Shown: positions 16,374 to 24,012 of the stretch, one piece after another
How the letters are laid out: the number at the start of each line of letters is the position of its first letter
Numbering within the stretch: the stretch's first letter is position 1
DNA from: Robinsoniella sp.
Lineage (GTDB): Bacteria; Bacillota; Clostridia; Lachnospirales; Lachnospiraceae
Assembly (NCBI GenBank): GCA_022788205.1
Contig: JALEVQ010000070.1
Span: 1 to 51,874, forward strand
DNA length: 51,874 nucleotides
Direction: 5' to 3'
Notes under the pieces: generated by a model
Database searches by the model: none
Told to the model about the DNA's origin: nothing
The model's input: only the letters and a program-made list of their open reading frames with translations
Made by a program: the position numbers and the translations under genes

Positions 16374-16440
16374 CGGTGTATGTTCGGGTACTTTTCCGGA
16401 AAACAACAACTATTTTTCAGAAAAGTACCCGAACATACAC
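16374..16440. repeat. Long near-perfect inverted repeat (hairpin) after sigE
   Basis: Arms 16374-16395 and 16419-16440 are perfect 22-bp complements; pairing extends inward to 16402 and 16412 with one mismatch and one G-U, leaving a 9-nt loop. It ends 7 bp beyond the sigE stop codon. It lacks a clear T run on either strand, so it is not a normal terminator. Possible readings are a bidirectional transcription or RNA-stability element, or the paired ends of a small mobile element. Confidence 0.75.
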
Positions 16441-16447
16441 CTGATTT

Positions 16448-17188
16448 TTACTCAAATCTTACGATCTCTCTTCTCAGACGTTTGATAATCCTTTTCTCCA
16501 GCCTCGAAATGTACGACTGTGATATGCCCAACAGATCTGCCACTTCCTTCTGCGTTTTTTCTTCTCCGTCCTGTGTATTCAGTCCAAAACGCAGCTGTAC
16601 AATTGTTCTCTCGCGGTCTGACAAAGTATCTATCGCTTTTCCGAGCAGATTTTTCTCCACTTCACTCTCCATATCTTTATAGATCACATCTTCGTCTGTT
16701 CCCAGAATATCAGACAGAAGCAATTCATTTCCATCCCAATCTACATTGAGTGGTTCGTCGATAGATACTTCCATTTTGGTCTTGCTGTTTCTCCTCAAAT
16801 ACATCAAGATCTCATTTTCAATACATCTGGAAGCATACGTTGCTAGTTTAATATTTTTTTCTCTGTTGAAAGTATTGATCGCTTTGATCAGACCAATTGT
16901 GCCGATTGAAATCAGATCCTCGACTCCAACACCTGTATTGTCAAACTTTTTCGCTATGTAGACTACCAATCTCAAATTGTGCTCTATCAGCTCTGACTTT
17001 GCCTCGCTGTCATCTGTTGTCCCCAACTCCTGAATACATGCCGCCTCCTGCTCTGGCTCCAAGGGTGCCGGGAGTACGTCGGACCCTCCAATATAATGGA
17101 CTTCTCGCGCATTTTTCAAAAAAATGTTTGATAAACTTGGCACCATCCTAATCTGAAATCGGTTAGGCATCGCAACTTTAATTACCAT
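16448..17188 (-). CDS. sigE: Pro-sigma-E, early mother-cell sporulation sigma factor
   Basis: SigE is made as an inactive precursor and cleaved by SpoIIGA. The 246-aa product has an N-terminal pro-sequence of about 31 residues ([16 protein letters not shown]...) followed by the conserved [17 protein letters not shown] junction. Region 2 includes [20 protein letters not shown] and [19 protein letters not shown]; region 4 ends with [19 protein letters not shown]. An AGGAGG SD precedes ATG 17188. It follows spoIIGA by 57 bp in the usual spoIIG operon. Confidence 0.97.
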   Translation of the reverse strand: MVIKVAMPNRFQIRMVPSLSNIFLKNAREVHYIGGSDVLPAPLEPEQEAACIQELGTTDDSEAKSELIEHNLRLVVYIAKKFDNTGVGVEDLISIGTIGLIKAINTFNREKNIKLATYASRCIENEILMYLRRNSKTKMEVSIDEPLNVDWDGNELLLSDILGTDEDVIYKDMESEVEKNLLGKAIDTLSDRERTIVQLRFGLNTQDGEEKTQKEVADLLGISQSYISRLEKRIIKRLRREIVRFE

Positions 17189-17245
17189 ATATTTCCTCCT
17201 GATTTTATAACGATCCTGAATTGTTCCCTCTCTGGAACCGTTATC

Positions 17246-18097
17246 CTATTTTTCCTTTTCTTTTTTATTTTCTATAAACAGCGGCTGGAGAATTACCTCA
17301 TAACTATCCTTTGGGCTGACTGGTATTCTGCAAAGAGCTGCCGAAGGCTTTTGTATCCGAACACTTCCCTTGTACCCCCTGATCAACGCCTCATCCAATA
17401 CCACACATGGCAGAAGTCCCCTTTCTTTTCCGATTGTGTGATAAGGAATGTAAAAAAAGCTCTCCGTTATCTTTTTTGGTGTCACAAACCGAAACATCTG
17501 CTCTAACTGCTGCTGTTCCTGACAGGAAAAAAGTGGTTTTGCTGCTTCATAAGAAACCACCATCACCGGTTGATGGTTCCACGGGTTTTTCAGACGGTTC
17601 CCCGTATCCAAAAAACCTCTGCACTCTTTTTCTTTTCCGTTCCGATATAACGTCACTTCGCATTCCTGCGCGGTTTGCTGTCGGATCTCCCGAAAGCCGC
17701 TAAAAATTCCTTCCAGCAAAAGCGCACCCGGAATGATCAGCTGAAAAAAGGAAGCCGGAAAGATATCTTTCATCATCTGGAAAATTCCTCCCGCGCAGAA
17801 AGTCACCAGATACAAGACAAGAAGTTCTTTCCCCCACTCCACTTTCTCCTCTCTCACTCTCCCGATTTTCAGCATCAGTACACTGCCCGCCACATTCCCC
17901 AGAATCATCCGCACTCTTCTGTCAGGGAAAGGGAGCACAAGCATCATGCACACAAGCACCGCCCCCACAAGCGCGGCGAGCAAAAGCGCTGTCCTTTTTA
18001 TTTTCTTTCGAAGTAACCGTTTTACCGTATAAAGAAGCAGGTAATCCATGATCATATTTTCCAGAAAAAATAGATCTATGTACACTTCATAGTACAA
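17246..18097 (-). CDS. spoIIGA: SpoIIGA, sigma-E processing peptidase
   Basis: SpoIIGA is a membrane aspartic protease at the sporulation septum that removes the pro-sequence from SigE after a forespore signal. The 283-aa protein has about five N-terminal hydrophobic segments (residues 1-135) and a cytosolic domain with the catalytic motif FLDTGNRLKNP (Asp164), plus CRIPVSPK near the end. The start is TTG 18097 (MYYEVYIDLFFLENMIMDY) with GGGGGG upstream. It heads the spoIIG operon behind a Spo0A-type promoter. Confidence 0.95.
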   Translation of the reverse strand: MYYEVYIDLFFLENMIMDYLLLYTVKRLLRKKIKRTALLLAALVGAVLVCMMLVLPFPDRRVRMILGNVAGSVLMLKIGRVREEKVEWGKELLVLYLVTFCAGGIFQMMKDIFPASFFQLIIPGALLLEGIFSGFREIRQQTAQECEVTLYRNGKEKECRGFLDTGNRLKNPWNHQPVMVVSYEAAKPLFSCQEQQQLEQMFRFVTPKKITESFFYIPYHTIGKERGLLPCVVLDEALIRGYKGSVRIQKPSAALCRIPVSPKDSYEVILQPLFIENKKEKEK

Positions 18098-18145
18098 AAA
18101 ATCCCCCCTGCCGTCTATTTTTTCTGCCCCTGTCAGGCATCTTTT

Positions 18146-18213
18146 ATTATAGAGGAAAGATGCTGATTAATTTGTCAAACGGACGAACCCAATCTTCAAA
18201 TTTCATCGACAAA
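18146..18213 (-). promoter_or_regulatory. spoIIG promoter with long spacer and Spo0A-box-like sites
   Basis: On the minus strand TATAAT (18146-18151) and TTGACA (18173-18178) are separated by 21 bp instead of 17. TTTGTCAAA on the plus strand (18171-18179) overlaps the -35 and fits the 0A-box consensus TTTGTCRAA. A second near match, TTTGTCGAT, lies on the minus strand at 18205-18213. The Bacillus subtilis spoIIG promoter is also known for a 22-bp spacer and Spo0A sites overlapping the -35. Confidence 0.7.
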
Positions 18214-18235
18214 TACCGTGAAGTTTCTTCATTTA

Positions 18236-18264
18236 TTGACAGATCTCTGTCTTTTCGCTAAGAT
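18236..18264 (+). promoter_or_regulatory. Sigma-A promoter of aroE-aroD
   Basis: Consensus TTGACA (18236-18241), a 17-bp spacer and TAAGAT (18259-18264), about 35 nt upstream of the aroE start. Confidence 0.85.
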
Positions 18265-18300
18265 TAAGAGAAAGAAAACACCGTACTAGGAGGTATTGCT

Positions 18301-19170
18301 TTGAATTACGAAATTACAGGTCACACACGATTGACGGGACTTCTCGGAAGCCCGGTTTCACACAGCATCTCCCCTTTGATGCACAATAAAGCATTCCAGC
18401 ATCTGGGACTTGACTATGTATATCTTTGCTTTGATGTAAAAGAAAACGATTTAAAATCTGCCGTGGAGGGATTAAAACTTTTGAATGTCCGCGGATTTAA
18501 CTGCACGATGCCAGATAAGACAAAAATGTGCGAACTCGCCGACCAGCTCTCTCCAGCTGCCCGCATGATTGGCGCTGTCAACACCGTAGTCAACGATGAC
18601 GGCGTTCTGACAGGACATAACACCGACGGTGTCGGCTATATGCAGGCTCTCGCAGAGACTGGATTTTCAATCTCCGGCAAGACAATGACACTGCTCGGAG
18701 CAGGAGGAGCGGCGACGGCAATCTGCGTTCAGGCTGCGCTCGACGGAGCAGGGTCGATCCGTGTCTTTAACCGGCGCGGTCGCTCTTGGGAACATGCCCA
18801 GAAACTCGTCGACTCTATCAACCAAAATACAAGCTGCAAGGCACAGCTTTTTGATCTCAGCGATGAGACTTCTCTGAGGAGCTCCCTTCAGGAGAGTGAT
18901 CTTCTGACCAATGCCACACCGATCGGCATGTGTCCAAATGAAACTTTGTCACCGCTTCCTTCAGCTGACCTGCTGCACGAGAAACTTTTGGTCTCCGATA
19001 TCATCTATAATCCAAGGGAGACACTTCTGATGCGCCAGGCAAAAGAGAAAGGCTGTCAGACATTTAACGGACTTTATATGCTTTTGTATCAAGGTGCAGA
19101 GGCATTCCATATCTGGACAGGGGTCGATATGCCAGTGGATCTGATCAAGAAAGCTTATTTTTCTGCATAA
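18301..19170 (+). CDS. aroE: Shikimate dehydrogenase (possibly shikimate/quinate type)
   Basis: AroE reduces 3-dehydroshikimate to shikimate with NAD(P)H. The 289-aa protein has GSPVSHSISPLMHNKAF for substrate binding, the catalytic Lys in FNCTMPDKTKM, Asp in GHNTDGVGY, the Rossmann loop LLGAGGAATA, and NRRGRSWEHA, where the second arginine/adenine-ribose pocket is not typical NADPH. The P-D-K version of the usual P-H-K/P-Y-K motif is closer to YdiB-like shikimate/quinate dehydrogenases, so a catabolic role is possible. The start is TTG 18301 after AGGAGG. It is paired with aroD, and both are on the opposite strand to almost everything else. Confidence 0.9.
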   Translation: MNYEITGHTRLTGLLGSPVSHSISPLMHNKAFQHLGLDYVYLCFDVKENDLKSAVEGLKLLNVRGFNCTMPDKTKMCELADQLSPAARMIGAVNTVVNDDGVLTGHNTDGVGYMQALAETGFSISGKTMTLLGAGGAATAICVQAALDGAGSIRVFNRRGRSWEHAQKLVDSINQNTSCKAQLFDLSDETSLRSSLQESDLLTNATPIGMCPNETLSPLPSADLLHEKLLVSDIIYNPRETLLMRQAKEKGCQTFNGLYMLLYQGAEAFHIWTGVDMPVDLIKKAYFSA

Positions 19171-19246
19171 CATGCCATGAAGGCTTGAGAAAGGAGAAGG
19201 CGTGCCTCCTGACATATAAACTCGTGGTATAGCGTGGCTGCGCCTG

Positions 19247-20026
19247 TTGAAATTTATGAAAGTTAGAAATATAGAACTCGGAGAAGGACGCCCGAAGATT
19301 TGTGTCCCATTGACAGGAAAAACACAGAAAGAGCTGATTGAGCAGCTTGACAAGATGGATGGAAAGCCGTTTGACCTGGTGGAGTGGAGAGTCGACTTCT
19401 TTGAAGGTGTCTTTGATGAAAATGCAGTGGTACCCATGATTCATGAGATTCGTAAAAGTTTGAAAGACACGCCACTTCTCTTTACTTTTCGCACGAAGTG
19501 GGAAGGTGGACAGCGTGAAATTTCGCCGGAAGCGTACGAAAGACTCAATGCTCTTGCAGCTCAGACTGGAGAAGTAGATCTCATCGATGTGGAATTATTC
19601 CGCTTGCCGCAGATGGGAGCACAGATGCAGGAAGTTCTAAAAAAATACAATGTAAAAATGGCAGGCTCTAATCACGATTTTGAAAAAACGCCGCCTGCAC
19701 AGGAAATCACGCGAAGACTGACCATGATGATGGAAAACGGAGCGGATATTCCAAAGATTGCGGTGATGCCAAGAAGTTCCCGCGATGTTCTCAATCTTCT
19801 GGAAGCGACATTGACCTTTCATGAAAGGTATCCAGAAGTTCCAGTGATTACCATGGCGATGGGAGGATTAGGAGTGATCAGCCGTATGTCAGGTGAAATC
19901 TTTGGATCGGCAGTCACATTCGGAAGCGTCGCGGCAGCATCTGCGCCGGGTCAGATTCCGACAGAAAAGCTAGACGATATTTTACAGACTCTTCATCTCA
20001 ACTTGGAACATTCTCATCAAATCTGA
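19247..20026 (+). CDS. aroD: 3-dehydroquinate dehydratase, type I
   Basis: AroD interconverts 3-dehydroquinate and 3-dehydroshikimate through a Schiff base. The 259-aa protein shows LVEWRVDFFE, FTFRTKWEGGQ, the catalytic His in AGSNHDFEKTP and the Schiff-base Lys in ADIPKIAVMPRS, with MAMGGLGVISRMSGE at the phosphate end. The start is uncertain: TTG 19247 or ATG 19256 (MKVRNIELG); neither has a good SD, whereas AAAGGAG lies about 60 nt upstream in a small hairpin. Forms an operon with aroE, 76 bp apart. Isolated aroE-aroD pairs without the rest of the shikimate pathway occur in both biosynthetic and quinate-use settings. Confidence 0.93.
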   Translation: MKFMKVRNIELGEGRPKICVPLTGKTQKELIEQLDKMDGKPFDLVEWRVDFFEGVFDENAVVPMIHEIRKSLKDTPLLFTFRTKWEGGQREISPEAYERLNALAAQTGEVDLIDVELFRLPQMGAQMQEVLKKYNVKMAGSNHDFEKTPPAQEITRRLTMMMENGADIPKIAVMPRSSRDVLNLLEATLTFHERYPEVPVITMAMGGLGVISRMSGEIFGSAVTFGSVAAASAPGQIPTEKLDDILQTLHLNLEHSHQI

Positions 20027-20038
20027 CACCACTTGCAA

Positions 20039-20103
20039 CATCTCCGCAAAAGCATTTCCTCGTTTTCGCGGAGATGCATCAAAAAAAGACGCCTGACGGC
20101 GTC
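20039..20103. repeat. Two short inverted repeats between aroD and ftsZ
   Basis: CATCTCCGC/GCGGAGATG (20039-20047, 20068-20076) is a perfect 9-bp stem after aroD without a T run. GACGCC-TGAC-GGCGTC (20088-20103) is the second copy of the palindrome at 1863-1878, again followed by TCAATTATAAAAG and a terminator-like stem. Confidence 0.6.
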
Positions 20104-20113
20104 CCTATCAATT

Positions 20114-20191
20114 ATAAAAGCCCACCGGATTGCTCCGTGCAGACAGGTGCGCAAGCCCCCCGTCTGCCGCCCACTGAGACTGGGCTTTTAT
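20114..20191. terminator. Structured bidirectional terminator-like element between convergent aroD and ftsZ
   Basis: Outer arms ATAAAAGCCCA (20114-20124) and TGGGCTTTTAT (20181-20191) pair perfectly. On the plus strand the interior folds into CGGA-TTGC-TCCG and a GCAGAC.GG/CC.GTCTGC stem, giving a three-way junction. T runs are present on both strands, so it can stop ftsZ and aroD transcripts. It is more elaborate than an ordinary terminator. Confidence 0.6.
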
Positions 20192-20211
20192 AGTAAGTGC
20201 TGCGATTCCTT

Positions 20212-21396
20212 TTATCTTCTTTTCAGAAAATCCGGAATCTGTATTTCTTTCTCCTGGACAGTACTCTCAGGAGTTCTGTATTTTCCAAACGTTGAGGATG
20301 GTGTTCTTGTTGTCTGAGAAGAAGTTGTGGTACTTCTCGGAGTCGTACCTGTGGTTCTCTGGAATGTCGTTGTCTTCTTTTCTGTTCTGCCGTAATTCGG
20401 GAATTCCGGCACAATTTTCTGGTTTACAGATGGCTGTGTTGCGGTCGCATTGTCAAGACCCGTAGCGATGACTGTGATGCTTGCCTCGTCTGTATAAGTG
20501 TCATCGTACATTGCGCCAAAAATAATGTTCGCCTCATCGCCTGCAAGTTCCTGAACGTAACTTGCCGCATCGTTCGCATCCATGAGAGAGATATCTCCAG
20601 AGATATTGATGATGACATGGGATGCACCGGATATGGTTGTCTCGAGCAGAGGGCTGGCCACTGCCATCTTGACTGCTTCCAGCGCCTTGTCGTCTCCCTT
20701 GGCATGTCCGATTCCAATATGGGCGATTCCTTTATCCTTCATAACAGTCTGAACATCTGCAAAGTCCAGATTAATCAGAGCTGGCAGATTGATCAGGTCT
20801 GTGATTCCCTGCACTGCCTGCTGAAGTACCTCGTCCGCTTTTTTCAGAGCTTCCGGCATGGTCGTTCTTCGATCTACGATCTCCAGCAATTTGTCATTTG
20901 GAATTACAATCAGAGTATCTACATTCTCTTTTAATTTTTCGATTCCTGCGAGCGCATTGTTCATGCGTGTTTTTGCCTCAAAACGGAATGGTTTTGTGAC
21001 AACGCCTACAGTAAGGATTCCCATCTCTTTGGCGATTCCTGCCACAACCGGAGCTCCTCCTGTACCTGTTCCGCCGCCCATACCGCAGGTCACAAATACC
21101 ATGTCAGCACCCTGCATTGCCTGGCGTAAATCTTCTGAGCTCTCTTCAGCTGCCTGTGCTCCCACTTCTGGTCGCGCTCCGGCACCTAATCCTTTTGTGA
21201 CTTTCTCTCCAATCTGTATCGTGGTAGGAGCTTTGCATAACTGTAATGCCTGTTTATCGGTGTTGACTCCGATAAATTCTACGCCTGCAATTGTCTCTTC
21301 TACCATTCTATTTACTGCATTATTACCTGCACCGCCGACACCAATGACGATAATCTTTGCTGCAGACTCAGATTCATTTGTCATAATTTCTAACAA
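20212..21396 (-). CDS. ftsZ: Cell division GTPase FtsZ
   Basis: FtsZ is the tubulin-like GTPase that forms the Z ring. The 394-aa protein has [13 protein letters not shown] at the N-terminus, the tubulin signature [20 protein letters not shown], and the T7-loop region [12 protein letters not shown] Thr/Ser-rich linker (about 330-375) leads to the C-terminal peptide [10 protein letters not shown], which binds partners such as FtsA or SepF. The start is TTG 21396 with AGGAGG upstream; an in-frame ATG (MTNESES) lacks an SD. It has its own promoter after ftsQ. There is no ftsA in front of it. Confidence 0.98.
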   Translation of the reverse strand: MLEIMTNESESAAKIIVIGVGGAGNNAVNRMVEETIAGVEFIGVNTDKQALQLCKAPTTIQIGEKVTKGLGAGARPEVGAQAAEESSEDLRQAMQGADMVFVTCGMGGGTGTGGAPVVAGIAKEMGILTVGVVTKPFRFEAKTRMNNALAGIEKLKENVDTLIVIPNDKLLEIVDRRTTMPEALKKADEVLQQAVQGITDLINLPALINLDFADVQTVMKDKGIAHIGIGHAKGDDKALEAVKMAVASPLLETTISGASHVIINISGDISLMDANDAASYVQELAGDEANIIFGAMYDDTYTDEASITVIATGLDNATATQPSVNQKIVPEFPNYGRTEKKTTTFQRTTGTTPRSTTTSSQTTRTPSSTFGKYRTPESTVQEKEIQIPDFLKRR

Positions 21397-21492
21397 GGTG
21401 TATTTCCTCCTTTTTTGTATCCCTTACATCCTCAACTTCATTTACAGCTCCCTATGATCCTATCTTTCCATCATCTAAACCGTATTTATTAT

Positions 21493-21521
21493 ATCATATA
21501 GTTTTTTGCAAAATTAATCAA
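21493..21521 (-). promoter_or_regulatory. Sigma-A promoter of ftsZ
   Basis: TTGATT (21516-21521), a 17-bp spacer and TATGAT (21493-21498) on the minus strand, giving a leader of about 90 nt. The leader is AT rich; no riboswitch was recognised. Confidence 0.7.
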
Positions 21522-21572
21522 GCTAATTTTTCAAAACTCTTTCATATCCCTGTGATTTGCCGTTTTCTCGTT

Positions 21573-22613
21573 TTAATAGCTGCCGTCTCCATAGTACGTC
21601 CCGTCGCCGTAATAGCTGCCGTCTCCATAGTACGTCCCATCGCCGTAATAGCTGCCCTCTCCATAGTACGTCCCGTCTCCATAATAGCTGCCATCTCCAT
21701 AGTACGTCCCGTCGCCGTAATAGCTGCCATCTCCATAGTACGTCCCGTCGCCGTAATAGCTGCCGTCTCCATAGTACGTCCCGTCGCCGTAATAACTGCC
21801 ATCTCCATAGTACGTCCCATCGCTGTCCGACTCACTTTGTGGTTGGGCATCTGCCGGTGTGGCAACTTCCTCTTTCTGTTTGAAACGGATCCTCTTCGTA
21901 TCCGGGGTAAAATCGTCCATCTTCAGAGTCCCTGACAAGCCTTCCATATGTGCAAAAATTCCTGCCAGATTTGTGATTTTTTCCTCCAGATATTCACTTG
22001 TTCCCAGCTCAACCGTGACCTTGTCGAAAATCAGTGTCATATTGTTATCTTCATCGAATGCAATCTGCCCAGGAATAATACTCCGCTCATCAAGAATCTT
22101 TGTCAGATCGATCATTTCCTCTAAAATCTCTGGATCTTCAATCGAAACCTTTTCATACAATACTGGTGTGCCGATCGTGATCCCTGTGATCTCTGGAATT
22201 CCTTCTTTTTCTTCTCCGCTACATTCTATAATATATCCTTCCTTGTCAAAATAGACATTCTGCTGCTCTGTCTTGATATATCCGATCCGTTTCTTTTCGC
22301 AGATGTGAATCCTGACATGGGAAGGTGAAAGAAGTGTGATATCTACTGCGCTGAGAGAGGGCAGAGTATTATCCGTCTCTGAATTTCGATATTTCCATGT
22401 CAGATACAGAGAATTGGAGCTGAATGTATCACTTATAATCATATCTCTCACTTCCTGCTCAGTCAGATAGAGATTGCCCGTCACCTCAATGGTTCTCACA
22501 TGAAAAACTGCAAGCACAACTAAAAAAATCGTAAGCAGAATTCCCGCGGTTCCCAAACCCAGTTTCCACTTCTCCCCTTTTCTTTTTTTTCTTCTGTTGT
22601 TTGCCTTTGTCAT
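21573..22613 (-). CDS. ftsQ: Division protein FtsQ/DivIB with Tyr-Gly-Asp repeat tail
   Basis: FtsQ/DivIB is a bitopic divisome protein that joins FtsL and DivIC. The 346-aa product has a basic cytosolic start (TKANNRRKKRKGEKWK), one membrane helix (about 19-38), a POTRA domain (about 39-110, IEVTGNLYLTEQEV) and a beta domain to about 245. The last 82 residues (265-346) are 14 near-identical hexapeptides alternating DGTYYG and DGSYYG, one with Glu for Asp. This outside-facing tail is not part of normal DivIB. ATG 22613 is chosen for its AGGGAGG SD. It is the last gene of the mraY-murD-ftsW-murA-ftsQ unit. Confidence 0.92.
   Translation of the reverse strand: MTKANNRRKKRKGEKWKLGLGTAGILLTIFLVVLAVFHVRTIEVTGNLYLTEQEVRDMIISDTFSSNSLYLTWKYRNSETDNTLPSLSAVDITLLSPSHVRIHICEKKRIGYIKTEQQNVYFDKEGYIIECSGEEKEGIPEITGITIGTPVLYEKVSIEDPEILEEMIDLTKILDERSIIPGQIAFDEDNNMTLIFDKVTVELGTSEYLEEKITNLAGIFAHMEGLSGTLKMDDFTPDTKRIRFKQKEEVATPADAQPQSESDSDGTYYGDGSYYGDGTYYGDGSYYGDGTYYGDGSYYGDGTYYGDGSYYGDGTYYGEGSYYGDGTYYGDGSYYGDGTYYGDGSY
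21576..21821 (-). repeat. 36-bp coding tandem repeat, about seven copies, in ftsQ
   Basis: The unit encodes two hexapeptides (DGTYYG DGSYYG). Copies are nearly identical at the DNA level, with mainly third-position changes, so the array looks recent and prone to slippage in whole 18- or 36-bp steps that keep the frame. Confidence 0.92.
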
Positions 22614-22632
22614 CTTGACCTCCCTTTGCACT

Positions 22633-22662
22633 CCCGGCAGAATCCTTCTGGAGTCTGCCAGG
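22633..22662 (-). other. Intercistronic hairpin between murA and ftsQ
   Basis: Arms 22633-22641 and 22654-22662 form a 9-bp stem with one wobble, extended by an inner TCC/GGA pair and an AGAA loop. There is no T run, so it is not a terminator; RNA processing or stability is more likely. Confidence 0.45.
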
Positions 22663-22709
22663 AAAACATGCTTCCCTTTGCGTTGAGAAAGTATCAGAGC
22701 TTTTCTTCC

Positions 22710-23954
22710 CTATCCCACCACTGCTCCCAGAGTTCTCAGATCACCACAGATATCTTCATATCCTCTTTTGATGAACCAACTATCCTCGATTTTGGTGACC
22801 CCCGATGCTCCAAGTCCTGCAATGATCAATGCAGCGCCGCCGCGCAATTCACAGGCACGTACCGCTGTTCCCTCCAGCTTCTCGACACCTTCAATCTGCG
22901 CTTCCTGTGAGATGATCTCAATTTTTGCCCCCATCTTCCTCAACTGAGGTACAATCTGGTATCTCCCCTCAAAAATGTTTTCTATAATCTTGCTTCTTCC
23001 CTCTGCCCTGCAAAGTACTGCCAAAAGCTGTGACTGCAAATCCGTTGGAAAGCCTGGATAAGGGCGAGTCATAACCATTGCGAGAGATTTTGCACGCCGC
23101 GGTGCCTTTAACTGAATCTGATCTTTATCATATCTCATGCTTGCCCCCATCTCTTTAAGCACTTTGAGCTGTGCCGTCATCTGAAAGATCGGTGCCTTCT
23201 CCAGGCAGATTTCTCCTCCCGCACTCATCGCCGCCATCAGATAAGTTCCCGCTACAATCCGGTCAGACATCAGAACAAATTCACTGTCCTGCAGGCTTCT
23301 GACACCTTCTATCACAATTTTTTCGCTTCCCGCTCCTTTAATTTTTGCCCCTTTTTCATTCAGGAAACGGCAAAGTTCTGCAATTTCCGGTTCTTGCGCT
23401 GCATTTTGAATGATCGTTGTGCCTTCGGCGAGTACTGCCGCCAAAATAGTATTTTCCGTGGCGCCGACACTCGGGAAACGAAGCATGATTTTTGTTCCCT
23501 TCAGCCTCTCGGCTTTCGCGAGAATCATCTCGTTTTCCTCCGTAATCCTGACTCCCATGTTCTCCATTGCTGACAAGTGAATATCGATCGGTCTTTTTCC
23601 GATTGTGCATCCTCCCGGCAGTGGAATAGAGGCACTCCCCATTCGTCCCAACAAGCTTCCTAAAAAAATGACGGAAGATCTCATCTGAGTCGCATACTCA
23701 GATGAGATCCTGGTATTTTGAATATTGCCTGCTGAAATGATCAGGCTGTTTTCCTGCCATTTCACAAGGCATCCAGCTTCCCGCAAAATCTGCACCGTAT
23801 TCTCCACATCCAGAATACGAGGGCAGTTGTGGATGATGCTGATTCCTTCATGTAACAGTGACGCTGCCAGAATCGGCAATGCTGCATTCTTTGATCCCTG
23901 AATGCAAACCTTCCCATACAGAGGGATGCCGCCTTTTACTGTGATATCTCCCAA
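22710..23954 (-). CDS. murA: UDP-N-acetylglucosamine 1-carboxyvinyltransferase MurA
   Basis: MurA transfers enolpyruvate from PEP to UDP-GlcNAc, the first step of peptidoglycan synthesis. The 414-aa protein has Lys22 in GSKNAALPILAAS, the fosfomycin-target Cys116 in LPGGCTIGKRPIDIH, and the C-terminal RGYEDICGDLRTLGA. The Cys rather than Asp predicts fosfomycin sensitivity at this step. The start is TTG 23954 after GGGGGAG. In Bacillus the slot between spoVE and divIB holds murG and murB; here murA occupies it and murG is absent from the window. Confidence 0.95.
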   Translation of the reverse strand: MGDITVKGGIPLYGKVCIQGSKNAALPILAASLLHEGISIIHNCPRILDVENTVQILREAGCLVKWQENSLIISAGNIQNTRISSEYATQMRSSVIFLGSLLGRMGSASIPLPGGCTIGKRPIDIHLSAMENMGVRITEENEMILAKAERLKGTKIMLRFPSVGATENTILAAVLAEGTTIIQNAAQEPEIAELCRFLNEKGAKIKGAGSEKIVIEGVRSLQDSEFVLMSDRIVAGTYLMAAMSAGGEICLEKAPIFQMTAQLKVLKEMGASMRYDKDQIQLKAPRRAKSLAMVMTRPYPGFPTDLQSQLLAVLCRAEGRSKIIENIFEGRYQIVPQLRKMGAKIEIISQEAQIEGVEKLEGTAVRACELRGGAALIIAGLGASGVTKIEDSWFIKRGYEDICGDLRTLGAVVG

Positions 23955-24012
23955 TCCGTCTCCCCCGTCCTTGCCATAAACCTACTCTCGGCTTATTTAC
24001 AAATCTATATTA

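Noticed and set aside
16152-16409. Minus-strand 85-codon frame overlapping the XRE gene and the long hairpin
   Set aside because: No SD, overlaps a well-supported gene, and its start lies inside the inverted repeat.
21397-21460. Five-codon frame (MKLRM) with an SD-like stretch in the ftsZ leader
   Set aside because: Too short to judge; no attenuator structure accompanies it.
21576-21821. Possible CRISPR array
   Set aside because: Units are contiguous with no unique spacers and are in frame with ftsQ; no cas genes are nearby.
21552-21935. Plus-strand open frames with a repetitive Val/Ala/Arg-rich product
   Set aside because: They are the antisense of the ftsQ repeat array, open only because the repeat lacks stops in those frames.
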